64,000 nucleotides of DNA, from NCBI GenBank assembly GCA_900316255.1, contig ONCI01000002.1:1-64000 (forward strand), written 5' to 3'. Made by a program: the position numbers and the translations under genes. The stretch is from an uncultured Eubacteriales bacterium. Lineage in GTDB: Bacteria > Bacillota > Clostridia > Oscillospirales > Oscillospiraceae. The notes below the pieces were generated by a model. That model was not told the DNA's origin, searched no databases, and saw nothing but the letters and a program-made list of their open reading frames with translations. Of this stretch, positions 16,987 to 25,223 are shown piece by piece; position 1 is the stretch's first letter, and each line of letters starts with the position of its first letter.

Positions 16987-17985
16987 GTGCTGAAGCTCAG
17001 CATCGTGGTTCCCATTTACAATGTGGAGGACTATCTCCCCGCCTGTCTGGATTCGATCCTGCTCCCTGAGCGGGAGGATTATGAGATCATCGCCGTGGAC
17101 GACGGCTCCCCGGACCGCTCCGGCCAGATCGCGGAGGAATACGCCGCCCGTTATCCCGGCCTGATCCGGGTGATCCACCAGCCAAACGGCGGCCTGGGCG
17201 CCGCCCGGAACACCGGCATCGAGGCGGCCAAGGGCGAGTTTCTGCTCTTTCTGGACAGTGACGACAGTCTTTTTCCCGGCGCTCTGGAGGAGATGCTGGG
17301 GGAACTGGCGCGGGACGAGGGCTGCGACGTGCTGTTATTCAGCGACGACCAGGTGGACGAAAAGGGCCAGGTCCTCTGCCACGGCGTCAGCTGCTCCCGG
17401 GAGGGCAGCTTCACTCTGGCGGAATACCCTGGTCTTCTGCTGGAGCAGCCCAGCGCCTGCACCAGGCTCTGGCGGCGCAGGCTCTTTGTGGACAGCGGCA
17501 TCCGCTTCCCCGTGCAGCTCTGGTTCGAGGATCTGGCCACCACGCCCCGGCTCTTTCTGCGGGCGGGGAGGATGCGCGCCGTTCCCAAGTCCTGGCTGCG
17601 CTACCTGCTCCGCGGGGACTCCATCACCAACGCCAAAGACCCCTCCCGCAACCGGGAGATCATCACGGCTCTCTCCCTCGTGCGGGAGGATTACCGGCAG
17701 CAGGGCGCCCTGGAGCGCTACGAAAAGGAGCTGGAGATCAGCGCGGTGAAGCATCAGCTGCTCTTTTCCACGACGCGGGTGAACCAGGCGGATCCCCGCT
17801 CCCCGCTGCAGAAGGAGCTGAAGCAGGAGCTGGATAAGACATGGCCCCGCTGGCGGAGCAATCCCTACCTTTCCCAGCTCCCCCTCCAGCACCGGCTGCT
17901 GCTGAAGCTGATCGACGGCGGACACTACGGCGCCGTCCACGCCATGATGGCCGCAAACAACCGGATCAAGGGAAAAAACGGCTGA
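16987..17985 (+). CDS. family 2 glycosyltransferase
   Basis: 332-aa GT-A fold transferase, probably adding a sugar to a cell-surface glycan. N-terminal nucleotide-sugar domain: LKLSIVVPIYN, VDDGSPDRS (about 37-45), NGGLGAARNTG (about 68) and the metal-binding LDSDDS (about 90-95). The start is the GTG at 16987, six bases after GAGGTG and just downstream of a strong promoter; the frame continues open upstream to 16816 but that part crosses the promoter. No membrane segment. Followed 47 bp later by a membrane-anchored esterase, so the two may modify the same surface polymer. Confidence 0.9.
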   Translation: MLKLSIVVPIYNVEDYLPACLDSILLPEREDYEIIAVDDGSPDRSGQIAEEYAARYPGLIRVIHQPNGGLGAARNTGIEAAKGEFLLFLDSDDSLFPGALEEMLGELARDEGCDVLLFSDDQVDEKGQVLCHGVSCSREGSFTLAEYPGLLLEQPSACTRLWRRRLFVDSGIRFPVQLWFEDLATTPRLFLRAGRMRAVPKSWLRYLLRGDSITNAKDPSRNREIITALSLVREDYRQQGALERYEKELEISAVKHQLLFSTTRVNQADPRSPLQKELKQELDKTWPRWRSNPYLSQLPLQHRLLLKLIDGGHYGAVHAMMAANNRIKGKNG

Positions 17986-18032
17986 CCTGACAGGCGCTCC
18001 CGTTCACACACTATGGGCAAGGCGGTGTTGCT

Positions 18033-19829
18033 ATGGAAAAGAAAGCAAAGAAAAAGCTGCATCTCGGCTTCTGGATCGTCATGATCCTGGCGGCCCTGCT
18101 TTGGTTCTTCTATCTGGAGATCAACAAAAACACCCTCTCCGGCTGGATCCAGAGTCTGGTGGTCTTTTTGGTTTACATAACATTAAGTGTCAAGCTCCTG
18201 CGGGGCAAAAAGTGGTTTGTGCGCCTCGGCGCGTTTCTCGTGCTGCTCCTGCTGCTCTGGGCTATCAGCCGGGGGACCCTGGGTCCCTACAAGGCCCGCC
18301 CCGCCATCGAGGGCGAGACCGGCGGCGTGACGGGGATCGTCACCGTCCGGGACGGGCAACTCACCGGCGTCACCACCGCGGACGGCGCGGTGGAGGTCTA
18401 CGCCGGCATCCCCTATGCCAAGCCCCCGGTGGGCGAGCTCCGCTGGCGGGAGCCCCAGGCCCCGGAGCCCTGGCAGGGCGTGCTGGCGGCGGACCATTTT
18501 GCCCCCATGTCCATGCAGCCGCAAAACGCCGCCTGGTACAGTTCCATGGCCCAGATCATCGGCTATCACGACTATGAAGTGAGCCTTGACGACAATTTCC
18601 GGGACCGGAACAGTGAGGACGCCCTGTACCTGAACATCTGGAAGCCCGCCGGAGCGCAGGCGGATCTGCCGGTGCTGGTGTACATCCACGGCGGCTCCCT
18701 CCAGACCGGGCAGCCCTGGTACGCCGACTACCGGGGCGAAGGTCTGGCCCGTAAGGGCGTGATCGTGGTGAACATGGGCTACCGCCTGGGGATCTTCGGC
18801 TTCCTGGCGGATGAGGAGCTGATGGCCGAATCCCCCAACGGCACCACCGGCAACTACGGTCTGCTGGATCAGATCAAGGCCCTGGAATGGGTGCGGGACA
18901 ATATCGCGGCCTTCGGCGGCGATCCCGGCAACGTGACCCTGGCTGGTGAATCCGCCGGCGCCGCCTGTGTCAGCGCCCTCTGCACCTCTCCCCTGGCAAA
19001 AGGTCTCTTCCGCCGGGTCATCGCGGAGAGCTCCACGGTGACGGCGCCCCAGCCCGCCCACTCCTTCCAGCTCCTGGCCGACGGCCTGGAAAACGGTAAA
19101 AAGATCAAGGAGCGCTTCGGCGTGAGCAGCATCGAAGAGCTGCGGCAGCTGGACGCAAAGACCCTGGCCGCCGCCGCGGACCGGATCCACCACATGACGG
19201 TGGACGGCTACGTGCTTCCGGAGACGCCTTATGAGAGCTACCAAAAGGGCATCCACAACGAGGAGGCCATCCTCCACGGCTTCAATGCCCAGGAGGGCAC
19301 CGCCTTCATCCTCTTCGACAACGCCAATCTGAAAAACTACGAGGAGAAGGTAAGCCGCATGTTCGGCGAAGAGGCTCCTGCCGCGCTGGCCCTCCGTCCC
19401 TCCTCCACCGACGCGGAGGCCAAGGCCAACTGGATCGACCTCTACTCGGCCTACTTCTTCTCCTACGGCCACTACTGCTGGAGCCGACAGGCCCAGGCCC
19501 TGGACCTCCCCTGCTACGAGTACTATTTCAGCAAGTCCAACGGACGCCTCGGCCCCTGGCACAGCGGCGAGGAGGTCTACTGCTACGGGAACATCCCGGC
19601 GGCGTCCCCCCTCTATGACGAGAGCGACCGGGCCCTCAGCGAGATCTTCTGCTCCTACTTCGCAAAATTCTGCAAAACCGGCGACCCCAACGGCCCGGGT
19701 CTGCCCCGCTGGGAGCAGGCCGGAGACGGAAGGACCCTGCTGGAGCTGGGCGAGCAGGTAGGGCCCCGGGAGGATCCGTATCTGGGGATTTATGAACTTT
19801 TTGATAAGAAATACGAGTTTGGGAACTAA
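18033..19829 (+). CDS. membrane-anchored type-B carboxylesterase
   Basis: 598-aa alpha/beta hydrolase. Two or three N-terminal hydrophobic segments (about residues 9-28, 38-54 and 64-80) anchor it; the catalytic part begins about residue 95. The signature GIPYAKPPVGELRWREPQ, EDALYLNIW and the nucleophile GESAGAACV (Ser at about residue 307) are characteristic of para-nitrobenzyl esterase/cholinesterase-type enzymes; the GXE motif and catalytic His (LGPWHSGEE, about 510) are present. Natural substrate unknown. The N-terminal multi-helix anchor is unusual for the family. Follows the glycosyltransferase on the same strand. Confidence 0.9.
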   Translation: MEKKAKKKLHLGFWIVMILAALLWFFYLEINKNTLSGWIQSLVVFLVYITLSVKLLRGKKWFVRLGAFLVLLLLLWAISRGTLGPYKARPAIEGETGGVTGIVTVRDGQLTGVTTADGAVEVYAGIPYAKPPVGELRWREPQAPEPWQGVLAADHFAPMSMQPQNAAWYSSMAQIIGYHDYEVSLDDNFRDRNSEDALYLNIWKPAGAQADLPVLVYIHGGSLQTGQPWYADYRGEGLARKGVIVVNMGYRLGIFGFLADEELMAESPNGTTGNYGLLDQIKALEWVRDNIAAFGGDPGNVTLAGESAGAACVSALCTSPLAKGLFRRVIAESSTVTAPQPAHSFQLLADGLENGKKIKERFGVSSIEELRQLDAKTLAAAADRIHHMTVDGYVLPETPYESYQKGIHNEEAILHGFNAQEGTAFILFDNANLKNYEEKVSRMFGEEAPAALALRPSSTDAEAKANWIDLYSAYFFSYGHYCWSRQAQALDLPCYEYYFSKSNGRLGPWHSGEEVYCYGNIPAASPLYDESDRALSEIFCSYFAKFCKTGDPNGPGLPRWEQAGDGRTLLELGEQVGPREDPYLGIYELFDKKYEFGN

Positions 19830-19833
19830 TGGA

Positions 19834-19862
19834 TTGATAAAACGTCCAAGTGCGTGTAGAAT
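19834..19862 (+). promoter_or_regulatory. sigma-A type promoter for the DUF4342 gene
   Basis: TTGATA (19834-19839) and TAGAAT (19857-19862), 17-bp spacing, 50 bp before the ATG; the ribosome site is GAAAGGAG. Confidence 0.6.
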
Positions 19863-19911
19863 ACAAAACACATAAGCGTGCCCCCTCTGAGGGGCGGAAA
19901 GGAGCACAAAC

Positions 19912-20334
19912 ATGGACGTCAAAACTGCTGTTGAAAAGATCAAGGAACTGGTCAGAAAGGGCAATGTCTCCAAGATCGTGGTTCGCCGCAAGGGCGAGGT
20001 GCTGCTGAGCATCCCCGTGAACGTGGGCGTTGTGGGCGCTGTCATCGGCCTCACCGCCGCCAAGTGGGCCGTGCTGGCCGCGGTGCTGGGCACTGTGGGC
20101 TTCGGCTGCTCGGTGGAGATCGTGAAGGACGACGGCGAAGTCGTGAACGTGGTCACCGAAGAGGATACCCAGAAGGCCAAGGACACCGCCGCCGGCGTCA
20201 TCCAGGACGTGAAGGAGGCCGCCACCAGGGTGGTCAGCCAGGTCAAGGAGGGCTACGAGGAGGCTGTCCAGGAGGAAAAGGCCCAGGACGCCGACTTCGA
20301 GCAGGTCGTGGACGACTCCGAGCCCAAGGACTAA
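19912..20334 (+). CDS. DUF4342 domain-containing protein
   Basis: 140-aa protein. Residues 1-75 match DUF4342: a short N-terminal helix, the VRKGNVSKIVVRRKGEVLL strand pair, and a hydrophobic IPVNVGVVGAVIGLTAAKWAVLAA segment that is membrane-inserting. The C-terminal 60 residues are a highly charged helix (KDTAAGVIQDVKEAA...), predicted coiled coil. DUF4342 is common in Clostridia, with unknown function. Monocistronic with its own promoter and terminator, which suggests high independent expression. Confidence 0.87.
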   Translation: MDVKTAVEKIKELVRKGNVSKIVVRRKGEVLLSIPVNVGVVGAVIGLTAAKWAVLAAVLGTVGFGCSVEIVKDDGEVVNVVTEEDTQKAKDTAAGVIQDVKEAATRVVSQVKEGYEEAVQEEKAQDADFEQVVDDSEPKD

Positions 20335-20350
20335 AGCCAAAGAAGCACAA

Positions 20351-20389
20351 AAAAGATGGAATGTGAGCGATCACATTCCATCTTTTTTG
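20351..20389 (+). terminator. intrinsic terminator after DUF4342
   Basis: 16-bp perfect stem (AAAAGATGGAATGTGA / TCACATTCCATCTTTT), GCGA loop, followed by T-run. Confidence 0.93.
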
Positions 20390-20448
20390 CGTTTCAGGTC
20401 ATCGCGAAGCTTTCGGAGGACAATCCTGATACCCGATAGAAGGTACGG

Positions 20449-20520
20449 CCCTTCCACCTCATCCGTCCTGCCCCTCCCGTGAGCTCGGGGCAAACCACCT
20501 TCTCCTCAAGGAGAAGGCAG
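20449..20520. repeat. dispersed CTTCTCC-type repeat
   Basis: Contains CCTCATCCGTC and the CCTTCTCC-TCAA-GGAGAAGG hairpin, the inverted counterpart of modules at 15405-15470. Non-coding. Confidence 0.6.
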
Positions 20521-20525
20521 AGTGC

Positions 20526-21359
20526 TCAGCCCACGCCGGCGTCAAAGAACAGGAAGCGGTCCCGGAAATCCTCGCTGCGCAGGATGTTTCCGGTGGGGCG
20601 GATCTCCAGATGCTCCGCCACCTTTCTGAGCTGTTCCTCACCGATCTGACCCACCAGCTTCACGACCCAGCCCTCTTCCTGGTTCAGCATCAGGATATTG
20701 TCGAATGCAAAATCCCTTGCCGGGACATTGTATTCCGGGACCGCGTCAAGATGCTGGGTGGAATGGAACAGCAGCACGTCCACGCCCTGCTCGTCCCAGT
20801 GCTCCTCCCGGATCTCTCCCGGCGTCTGGTACAGCAGCAGCATGGCGCCGCCCTGGTTGAACTGAACGGTGCAATAGCTCTGGATCTGCAGGGGCTGCAT
20901 GGTGCCCTGATAGACGGCGGTCCCCTCCCGCATGCCGTTGTCGCTGAGGGTCTCGGCGGTGAAGTATTGCCTCCAGGCGTCCGACTGCAGAGAGGCCATC
21001 TCCTCCGGCAGCCAGCCGGTGCGGAATTCGATCTCCCGGCTCTCCTCCAGTTCCGGGAAGGTGACGGCAAGCTTTGCGTCGCTCCAGGTAACGGAGCCCT
21101 CGGGGTTTTCGTCCCAGTGGATGGAGAAGGTCTCCTCCGCGGCGGGTCTCCGGTAATCGAAGCCAAAGTACAGCCCGTAGGCCGTGAAGCCCAGGGCCAC
21201 AATCAGCGCGGCAGCCAGGGCCAGGGAGAGAATACGTTTGGATCTCATGTGTTTGCTCCTTTCCGGGGGCAGGGCCTCCTCGGGAGCATAGCGCACCGCC
21301 TCCGCCACATAGCGGGGGTCGATGTCGCCCATGGACGAAAACAGTGTTTCCCGATTCAT
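20526..21359 (-). CDS. putative anti-sigma factor / membrane-anchored regulator
   Basis: 277-aa single-pass protein: about 40 cytosolic residues, a membrane helix at about 43-64 and a ~210-aa outer domain rich in beta strands. Its ATG overlaps the stop of the ECF sigma gene as ATGA, the standard arrangement of a sigma factor and its membrane-bound regulator. The cytosolic part (MNRETLFSSMGDIDPRYVAEAVRYAP) has the helical appearance of anti-sigma N-termini that bind the sigma factor, but there is no zinc motif. The outer domain resembles the DUF4367/DUF4179-type sensory regions; signal unknown. Confidence 0.7.
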   Translation of the reverse strand: MNRETLFSSMGDIDPRYVAEAVRYAPEEALPPERSKHMRSKRILSLALAAALIVALGFTAYGLYFGFDYRRPAAEETFSIHWDENPEGSVTWSDAKLAVTFPELEESREIEFRTGWLPEEMASLQSDAWRQYFTAETLSDNGMREGTAVYQGTMQPLQIQSYCTVQFNQGGAMLLLYQTPGEIREEHWDEQGVDVLLFHSTQHLDAVPEYNVPARDFAFDNILMLNQEEGWVVKLVGQIGEEQLRKVAEHLEIRPTGNILRSEDFRDRFLFFDAGVG

Positions 21360-21913
21360 GCCAGCAAGCCCTCCTTTTGCAAGGTTTTCCGCAGTTTTTC
21401 ACGGAGACGGAAAAGACGCACCGAGACCCGGTTTTCCCGAAGGCCGGTATGGGAGGCGATCTCCTTCACGGGATCGGCAAACCAGTACCGGCGGACGAAG
21501 AGATAGCGGTCCGGATAGCTGAGCTCGCCAAGGAAGCGGTCAATAGCCCGGGTCAGTTCTTTGGCCTCCAGCTCCCCTTCCACGTCGGTCCCTGCCGGGA
21601 TGCACTCCTCCAGCTCCTCCAGCACCAGGTCCAGGCCTCTGCTGCGTTTGGCGGCGGTTTCGCTGCGCAGGCGCGACACCGCAAGGTTGCGGGCGATCCG
21701 GCAAACATAGCTCACCAGGGGATCGGGACGCTGAGGCGGGATGCTGTTCCAAACCCCCAGATACGCGTCGTTCACACACTCCTCCACATCCTGGGGATCC
21801 CGCAGCAGGTTCCCCGCCGTCCTCTTCACAGCCGCTCCATAGGTATGATCCAGCTCCCGGATGGCCTGCTCCGAGCGCTCAAAAAACAGGTCCAGGATCT
21901 TGCTGTCCTCCAT
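21356..21913 (-). CDS. RNA polymerase sigma factor, sigma-70 family (ECF)
   Basis: 185-aa ECF sigma factor. Region 2 (about residues 10-75) has RDPQDVEECVNDAYLGVWN and the LVSYVCRIARNLAVSRLR segment; region 4 (about 115-175) has the helix-turn-helix DPVKEIASHTGLRENRVSVRLFRLREKL. I chose the ATG at 21913 because AAGGAAG is well spaced from it; an in-frame GTG lies at 21922. Directly followed by its membrane regulator. Upstream are two 14-bp direct repeats (21942-21987) that may be its own control site. Confidence 0.9.
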   Translation of the reverse strand: MEDSKILDLFFERSEQAIRELDHTYGAAVKRTAGNLLRDPQDVEECVNDAYLGVWNSIPPQRPDPLVSYVCRIARNLAVSRLRSETAAKRSRGLDLVLEELEECIPAGTDVEGELEAKELTRAIDRFLGELSYPDRYLFVRRYWFADPVKEIASHTGLRENRVSVRLFRLREKLRKTLQKEGLLA

Positions 21914-21941
21914 ATGCGCCACTTCCTTTCCGCCTCACCTA

Positions 21942-21987
21942 TTTACTCGCAAAAGGCGGCGATATCTTACAGGTTTATTCGCAAAAG
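21942..21987 (-). promoter_or_regulatory. paired 14-bp direct repeats upstream of the ECF sigma gene
   Basis: TTTACTCGCAAAAG (21942-21955) and TTTATTCGCAAAAG (21974-21987), identical in 13 of 14 positions and exactly 32 bp apart (three helical turns). They lie 29-74 bp before the start codon, where an autoregulatory promoter or activator site is expected. Confidence 0.5.
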
Positions 21988-22003
21988 ATGAGAAGGCATC
22001 ATA

Positions 22004-22073
22004 GTTACCATAATGTTGTCGACATAATCTTATTCACATAATATGGTTTACATATTACTATTAACATAATGAT
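22004..22073. repeat. five-unit 14-bp tandem array (core ACATAAT)
   Basis: Five consecutive 14-bp units: GTTACCATAATGTT, GTCGACATAATCTT, ATTCACATAATATG, GTTTACATATTACT, ATTAACATAATGAT. The core ACATAAT keeps the same phase in every unit while the flanks vary. On the minus strand the unit reads TTATGTTAAT. The rest of 21988-22137 holds only a GGGGACG hairpin with a CCCCTAC end. Confidence 0.75.
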
Positions 22074-22137
22074 GTGTTGGATTTCTCGGGACGTCGGGGA
22101 CGCCGTCCCCTACCGTGCGGGAGATCCTCTTCACTCT

Positions 22138-24300
22138 TCACTTTCCCCCCTGCTCCGCCACGTAGATGCTCATGCGGCTCTGGATCAGGCGGGCGGCGTC
22201 CTCCGCGCTGCGCTCCCCTGCCAGGAAGGGTGCGGCCTCCTCCCGGATGATGGCCATGGCGGTGTCATCCCTGAGGGTGGTGTGCTCCACCTTGCCCAGC
22301 AGGGTATGGAATTGGGAAATCTCCGCCTCTGTGATGGGACTGGTGAGGCCATCGTACCACATATCCCGCTCTTCGTTCGGGTCGATGTGCCGTGCCTCCT
22401 CCAGCTGCTGCTCCAGAAGGGGGCGGTAGTTGGGGATGGCCCGCTCCGCGTGAAGCAGGCAGTAGCGCAAAAACTGCCAGCAGAGCTCCGGGTGCGCGCC
22501 GTTCTTCATCACACCGATGGGGTAGGACAGGGTAAAATCCGTGCCGCAGCTGCCGTCCGGGGTAGGCCATCCGATGACGCTGACGCTCCGGCCCACTCGC
22601 CGGCACTCCTTGGCAAGGTCGGTGGCCTCGTTGAGCATCACCAGATCTGTGGCAATCAGCCCCTCCCCCATCAGGTTCCAGCCGAAGATCATGTTCTCCG
22701 GATCTTCGGGGGTCTCCCGCAGATCCCGGCAGGCCTCCAGCAGACGCACAAAATCCGGGTTCTCAAAGTCGCAGGTCCCGTCCTTCCAGTGGATAGCCTG
22801 GCGCAGATAGCGGCTGGCGCTGCTCTCCAGGAAATAGTCCCGGGTCAGGTTATAGATCGTCATTTTCCCGTCGCTCATCTCGGCGTCGATGCGAAAATAG
22901 TCGTCAAAGCTCCAGCCCCAGGCATCCCCAAAACGGTCCCACAGGCCCAGACGCGTCTCGACGGAGAAGCAGTCCGCCATCAGGTAAAGCCCGCCGCAGT
23001 CGTTCTCGATGGCCCGGGCCAGCACCAGGTCCTCCGGTGAAAGCGCCGGATCGGCCTCCAGATCCTGTTTCAGATCCCGCAGCAGGCCCTGGCGGAGAAA
23101 GGCAAAGGGCGAGAGGGAGCCGTTCAGCACCAGCATGTCCGGCCCCTGGCCGCTGAGGATCTGGGTATTCAGCTTCATCAAGGCCTGCTCGGCGCTGAGG
23201 CTTGCGCCCTCGGAGAGGTCCAGCAGTTTCACATAGCAGTCCGCGCTTTGGGCGTTGAAGGCGCTGATGCTGTGGACCACGTTGGCATAATAGGTGGTGG
23301 GGTCCGGCTCAGTGTCCAGGGCGTCCTGGGTGGGCAGCACCGCCAGGGTCAGCATGGTGCGGGGCTTGATGTCCTCCGGCTGGGCCGGAAGCAGAAGCAC
23401 GGGCTCCGCAAAGAGGCCCCCCAGCAGGAAGCGGCCGTCCCCCAGGGACCCGGTCTCCGTGACGCCGCTGACGCTGAGCAGGCACTCGTCCCAGAGCACC
23501 AGGGGCCGGGTCTGGCCCTCTCTGTCCATCCGGAAAATCCCCTCCGGCAGGATCTGGAGGAAGGGGCTTTCCCCATCGCCGGAGCTGACAAAGCCCCTGT
23601 CCCAGGTAAAGAGTTCAGTAAAGCAGGCATTATCCACGTCGATGGTGCTGAGGACGCCTCCGCTGCCGCTCTTGCGTTCCTCCCGGAAATAGAGCTCGCC
23701 GTCGCCGCCCAGCAGCAGGTCCCCCTGCCACTCCTCATGGGGGATAACGCAGAGGATATTCCCTTCTCTGTCATAGACGCGCAGGGTGTCGCTGCATTTG
23801 AGATACAGCTTGTCCCCCGCCGCTGCCATGCCCAGGGAAAAGCAGTCGGCAGGCAGGTCCAGACGCAGCGTTTCCTGATACGCACCCTCAAAGGAATAGA
23901 GGCTCAGCACCAGGGTATTTCCGTTCTCGGAGCGCTCCTCGTCCTGGACCCAGATCCCCTCTTCGCCCCGGCTCACCGTAAAGGCCATGCCCGCATAGCG
24001 GAACAGTTCTTCCCCGTCCCGGTAGACGACGGTCTCCCCCATGGAGGGATTGCCCATGGCGTAAATGTGCCCCTCCCGGCAGAATCGTACGCTTGCTCCT
24101 TTGGGCAGCGTGATCGACTCCGTGCGGTAGCAGCCGCCCTGGCCCTGCCAGGCGCCGGTGACAGGGTCCACCCCGCCCACAGCCTGCGCGGGCTCCGCCG
24201 CTTCCTTCTTTTCCCCGCAGGCGCAGAGGCTCAGGCACAGCGCCAGCAGCAGCAAAATACCAATCGCTCGTTTCATGTGTTTTCTCCTTCTGTCGTTCAT
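22138..24300 (-). CDS. lipoprotein with propeller-like N-terminal half and solute-binding C-terminal half
   Basis: 720-aa exported lipoprotein: signal peptide with lipobox LCAC (Cys at about residue 28). Residues about 50-340 consist of repeated short strand pairs with SLG/GDGELYF-type turns, reading like a beta-propeller (comparable blades: AGDKLYLKCSD, GGDGELYFREE, GDGRFLLGG). Residues about 345-700 resemble an ABC sugar-type solute-binding protein (SGQGPDMLVLNG; PIGVMKNGAHPELCWQFLRY). The ATG overlaps the stop of the 308-aa membrane protein as ATGA, tying it to the ECF sigma module; no ABC permease genes are nearby, so a sensor role rather than transport is inferred. Confidence 0.75.
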   Translation of the reverse strand: MNDRRRKHMKRAIGILLLLALCLSLCACGEKKEAAEPAQAVGGVDPVTGAWQGQGGCYRTESITLPKGASVRFCREGHIYAMGNPSMGETVVYRDGEELFRYAGMAFTVSRGEEGIWVQDEERSENGNTLVLSLYSFEGAYQETLRLDLPADCFSLGMAAAGDKLYLKCSDTLRVYDREGNILCVIPHEEWQGDLLLGGDGELYFREERKSGSGGVLSTIDVDNACFTELFTWDRGFVSSGDGESPFLQILPEGIFRMDREGQTRPLVLWDECLLSVSGVTETGSLGDGRFLLGGLFAEPVLLLPAQPEDIKPRTMLTLAVLPTQDALDTEPDPTTYYANVVHSISAFNAQSADCYVKLLDLSEGASLSAEQALMKLNTQILSGQGPDMLVLNGSLSPFAFLRQGLLRDLKQDLEADPALSPEDLVLARAIENDCGGLYLMADCFSVETRLGLWDRFGDAWGWSFDDYFRIDAEMSDGKMTIYNLTRDYFLESSASRYLRQAIHWKDGTCDFENPDFVRLLEACRDLRETPEDPENMIFGWNLMGEGLIATDLVMLNEATDLAKECRRVGRSVSVIGWPTPDGSCGTDFTLSYPIGVMKNGAHPELCWQFLRYCLLHAERAIPNYRPLLEQQLEEARHIDPNEERDMWYDGLTSPITEAEISQFHTLLGKVEHTTLRDDTAMAIIREEAAPFLAGERSAEDAARLIQSRMSIYVAEQGGK

Positions 24301-25223
24301 CCATATGCAAGGGCCTGCACCGAGAAGTTCTGTCCGCTGTGGTCATAGGCATAGCGAAAGCCCGTCTCCCGCAGTTCGATATAGTCCAGCAGCTCCTCCA
24401 GTTGGGTAAAGCTTCTGCTCTCCTCCCCCGCCGCCAGCACCAACAGCACCTGCTGCCGGGTGTCGAAGCGGAGAAGATAGTTCTGCCTGTCCCATTCTCC
24501 GTCCCGGATCTGAACGGTGATCAGGACCTCCAGAAGCTGAATATCCCCACTGGTCTCCTCCTTCACCACCGTGGCCTCTCCCTTGGGCCAGCCCAGGATC
24601 AGGTCCACCCCGTGGAGATAGGCTCCGTCCAGCACTTCTATGCGCAGGGCGGGCCGCTGCGCTGTGGTTCCCGGAGAATAGGTGCGGGAGTGCTCCCAGC
24701 GCTCCGCCTCCTCCTCGGTCATGCCCGCCTCCCGCAGGCACTGATCCAGGGGCCGCTGCTGCTCCGGCTCCTTGAAGCCGCCGGGCCGGTAGGATTCGAA
24801 AAAGCGCAGCATGCTGCTGCCTCCGCCGATCCAGTCCTCCGGGATGGGCGCTCCCTCCCTCAGCCGGAAGGCATGGGCATAGCCCGTCTCCTCCGTGTCA
24901 AAATGCAGGGCCATGGCGCATTCTCCAAAGTTCAGCTCCATGTGGAGTCCCTCGTTGGGAGACCCGTCCAGACCGTTGAAGAAGTATTCCTTATCATCCC
25001 CGGGGTCCAGGTCCCGGTGACTCATGGCCGCCCGATACACCGCGTAGCCGCAGGCCGCCAGCAGCAGGGCCAGCAGCGCCGCCGCCAGCACCGTGCGCCA
25101 GAGCCTGCGTCTATTGGGAGCATAGCGTTTCTCCCGTTCGCAGCCCAGGAAGTCCCCGGCGCGCAGCAGGGCTTCCTCCTCGATACCATCCATGGCGCGC
25201 AGCAAAAGCATGGCCTTTACCAT
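24297..25223 (-). CDS. putative anti-sigma factor / membrane-anchored regulator
   Basis: 308-aa single-pass protein: about 42 cytosolic residues, a membrane helix at about 43-63 and a ~240-aa outer domain. It overlaps the sigma gene by 7 bp upstream and the lipoprotein by 4 bp downstream, so all three are one translational unit. The cytosolic stretch (MVKAMLLLRAMDGIEEEALLRA) is helical, and both this and the protein at 20526 carry a RYAP motif just before the basic pre-membrane segment, pointing to a common origin. Outer domain not recognised. Confidence 0.7.
   Translation of the reverse strand: MVKAMLLLRAMDGIEEEALLRAGDFLGCEREKRYAPNRRRLWRTVLAAALLALLLAACGYAVYRAAMSHRDLDPGDDKEYFFNGLDGSPNEGLHMELNFGECAMALHFDTEETGYAHAFRLREGAPIPEDWIGGGSSMLRFFESYRPGGFKEPEQQRPLDQCLREAGMTEEEAERWEHSRTYSPGTTAQRPALRIEVLDGAYLHGVDLILGWPKGEATVVKEETSGDIQLLEVLITVQIRDGEWDRQNYLLRFDTRQQVLLVLAAGEESRSFTQLEELLDYIELRETGFRYAYDHSGQNFSVQALAYG

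Noticed and set aside
24276..24300. ATG at 24276 as start of the 720-aa lipoprotein
   Set aside because: Possible, but the ATG at 24300 overlaps the upstream stop (ATGA) and keeps a normal signal peptide, so coupling favours it.
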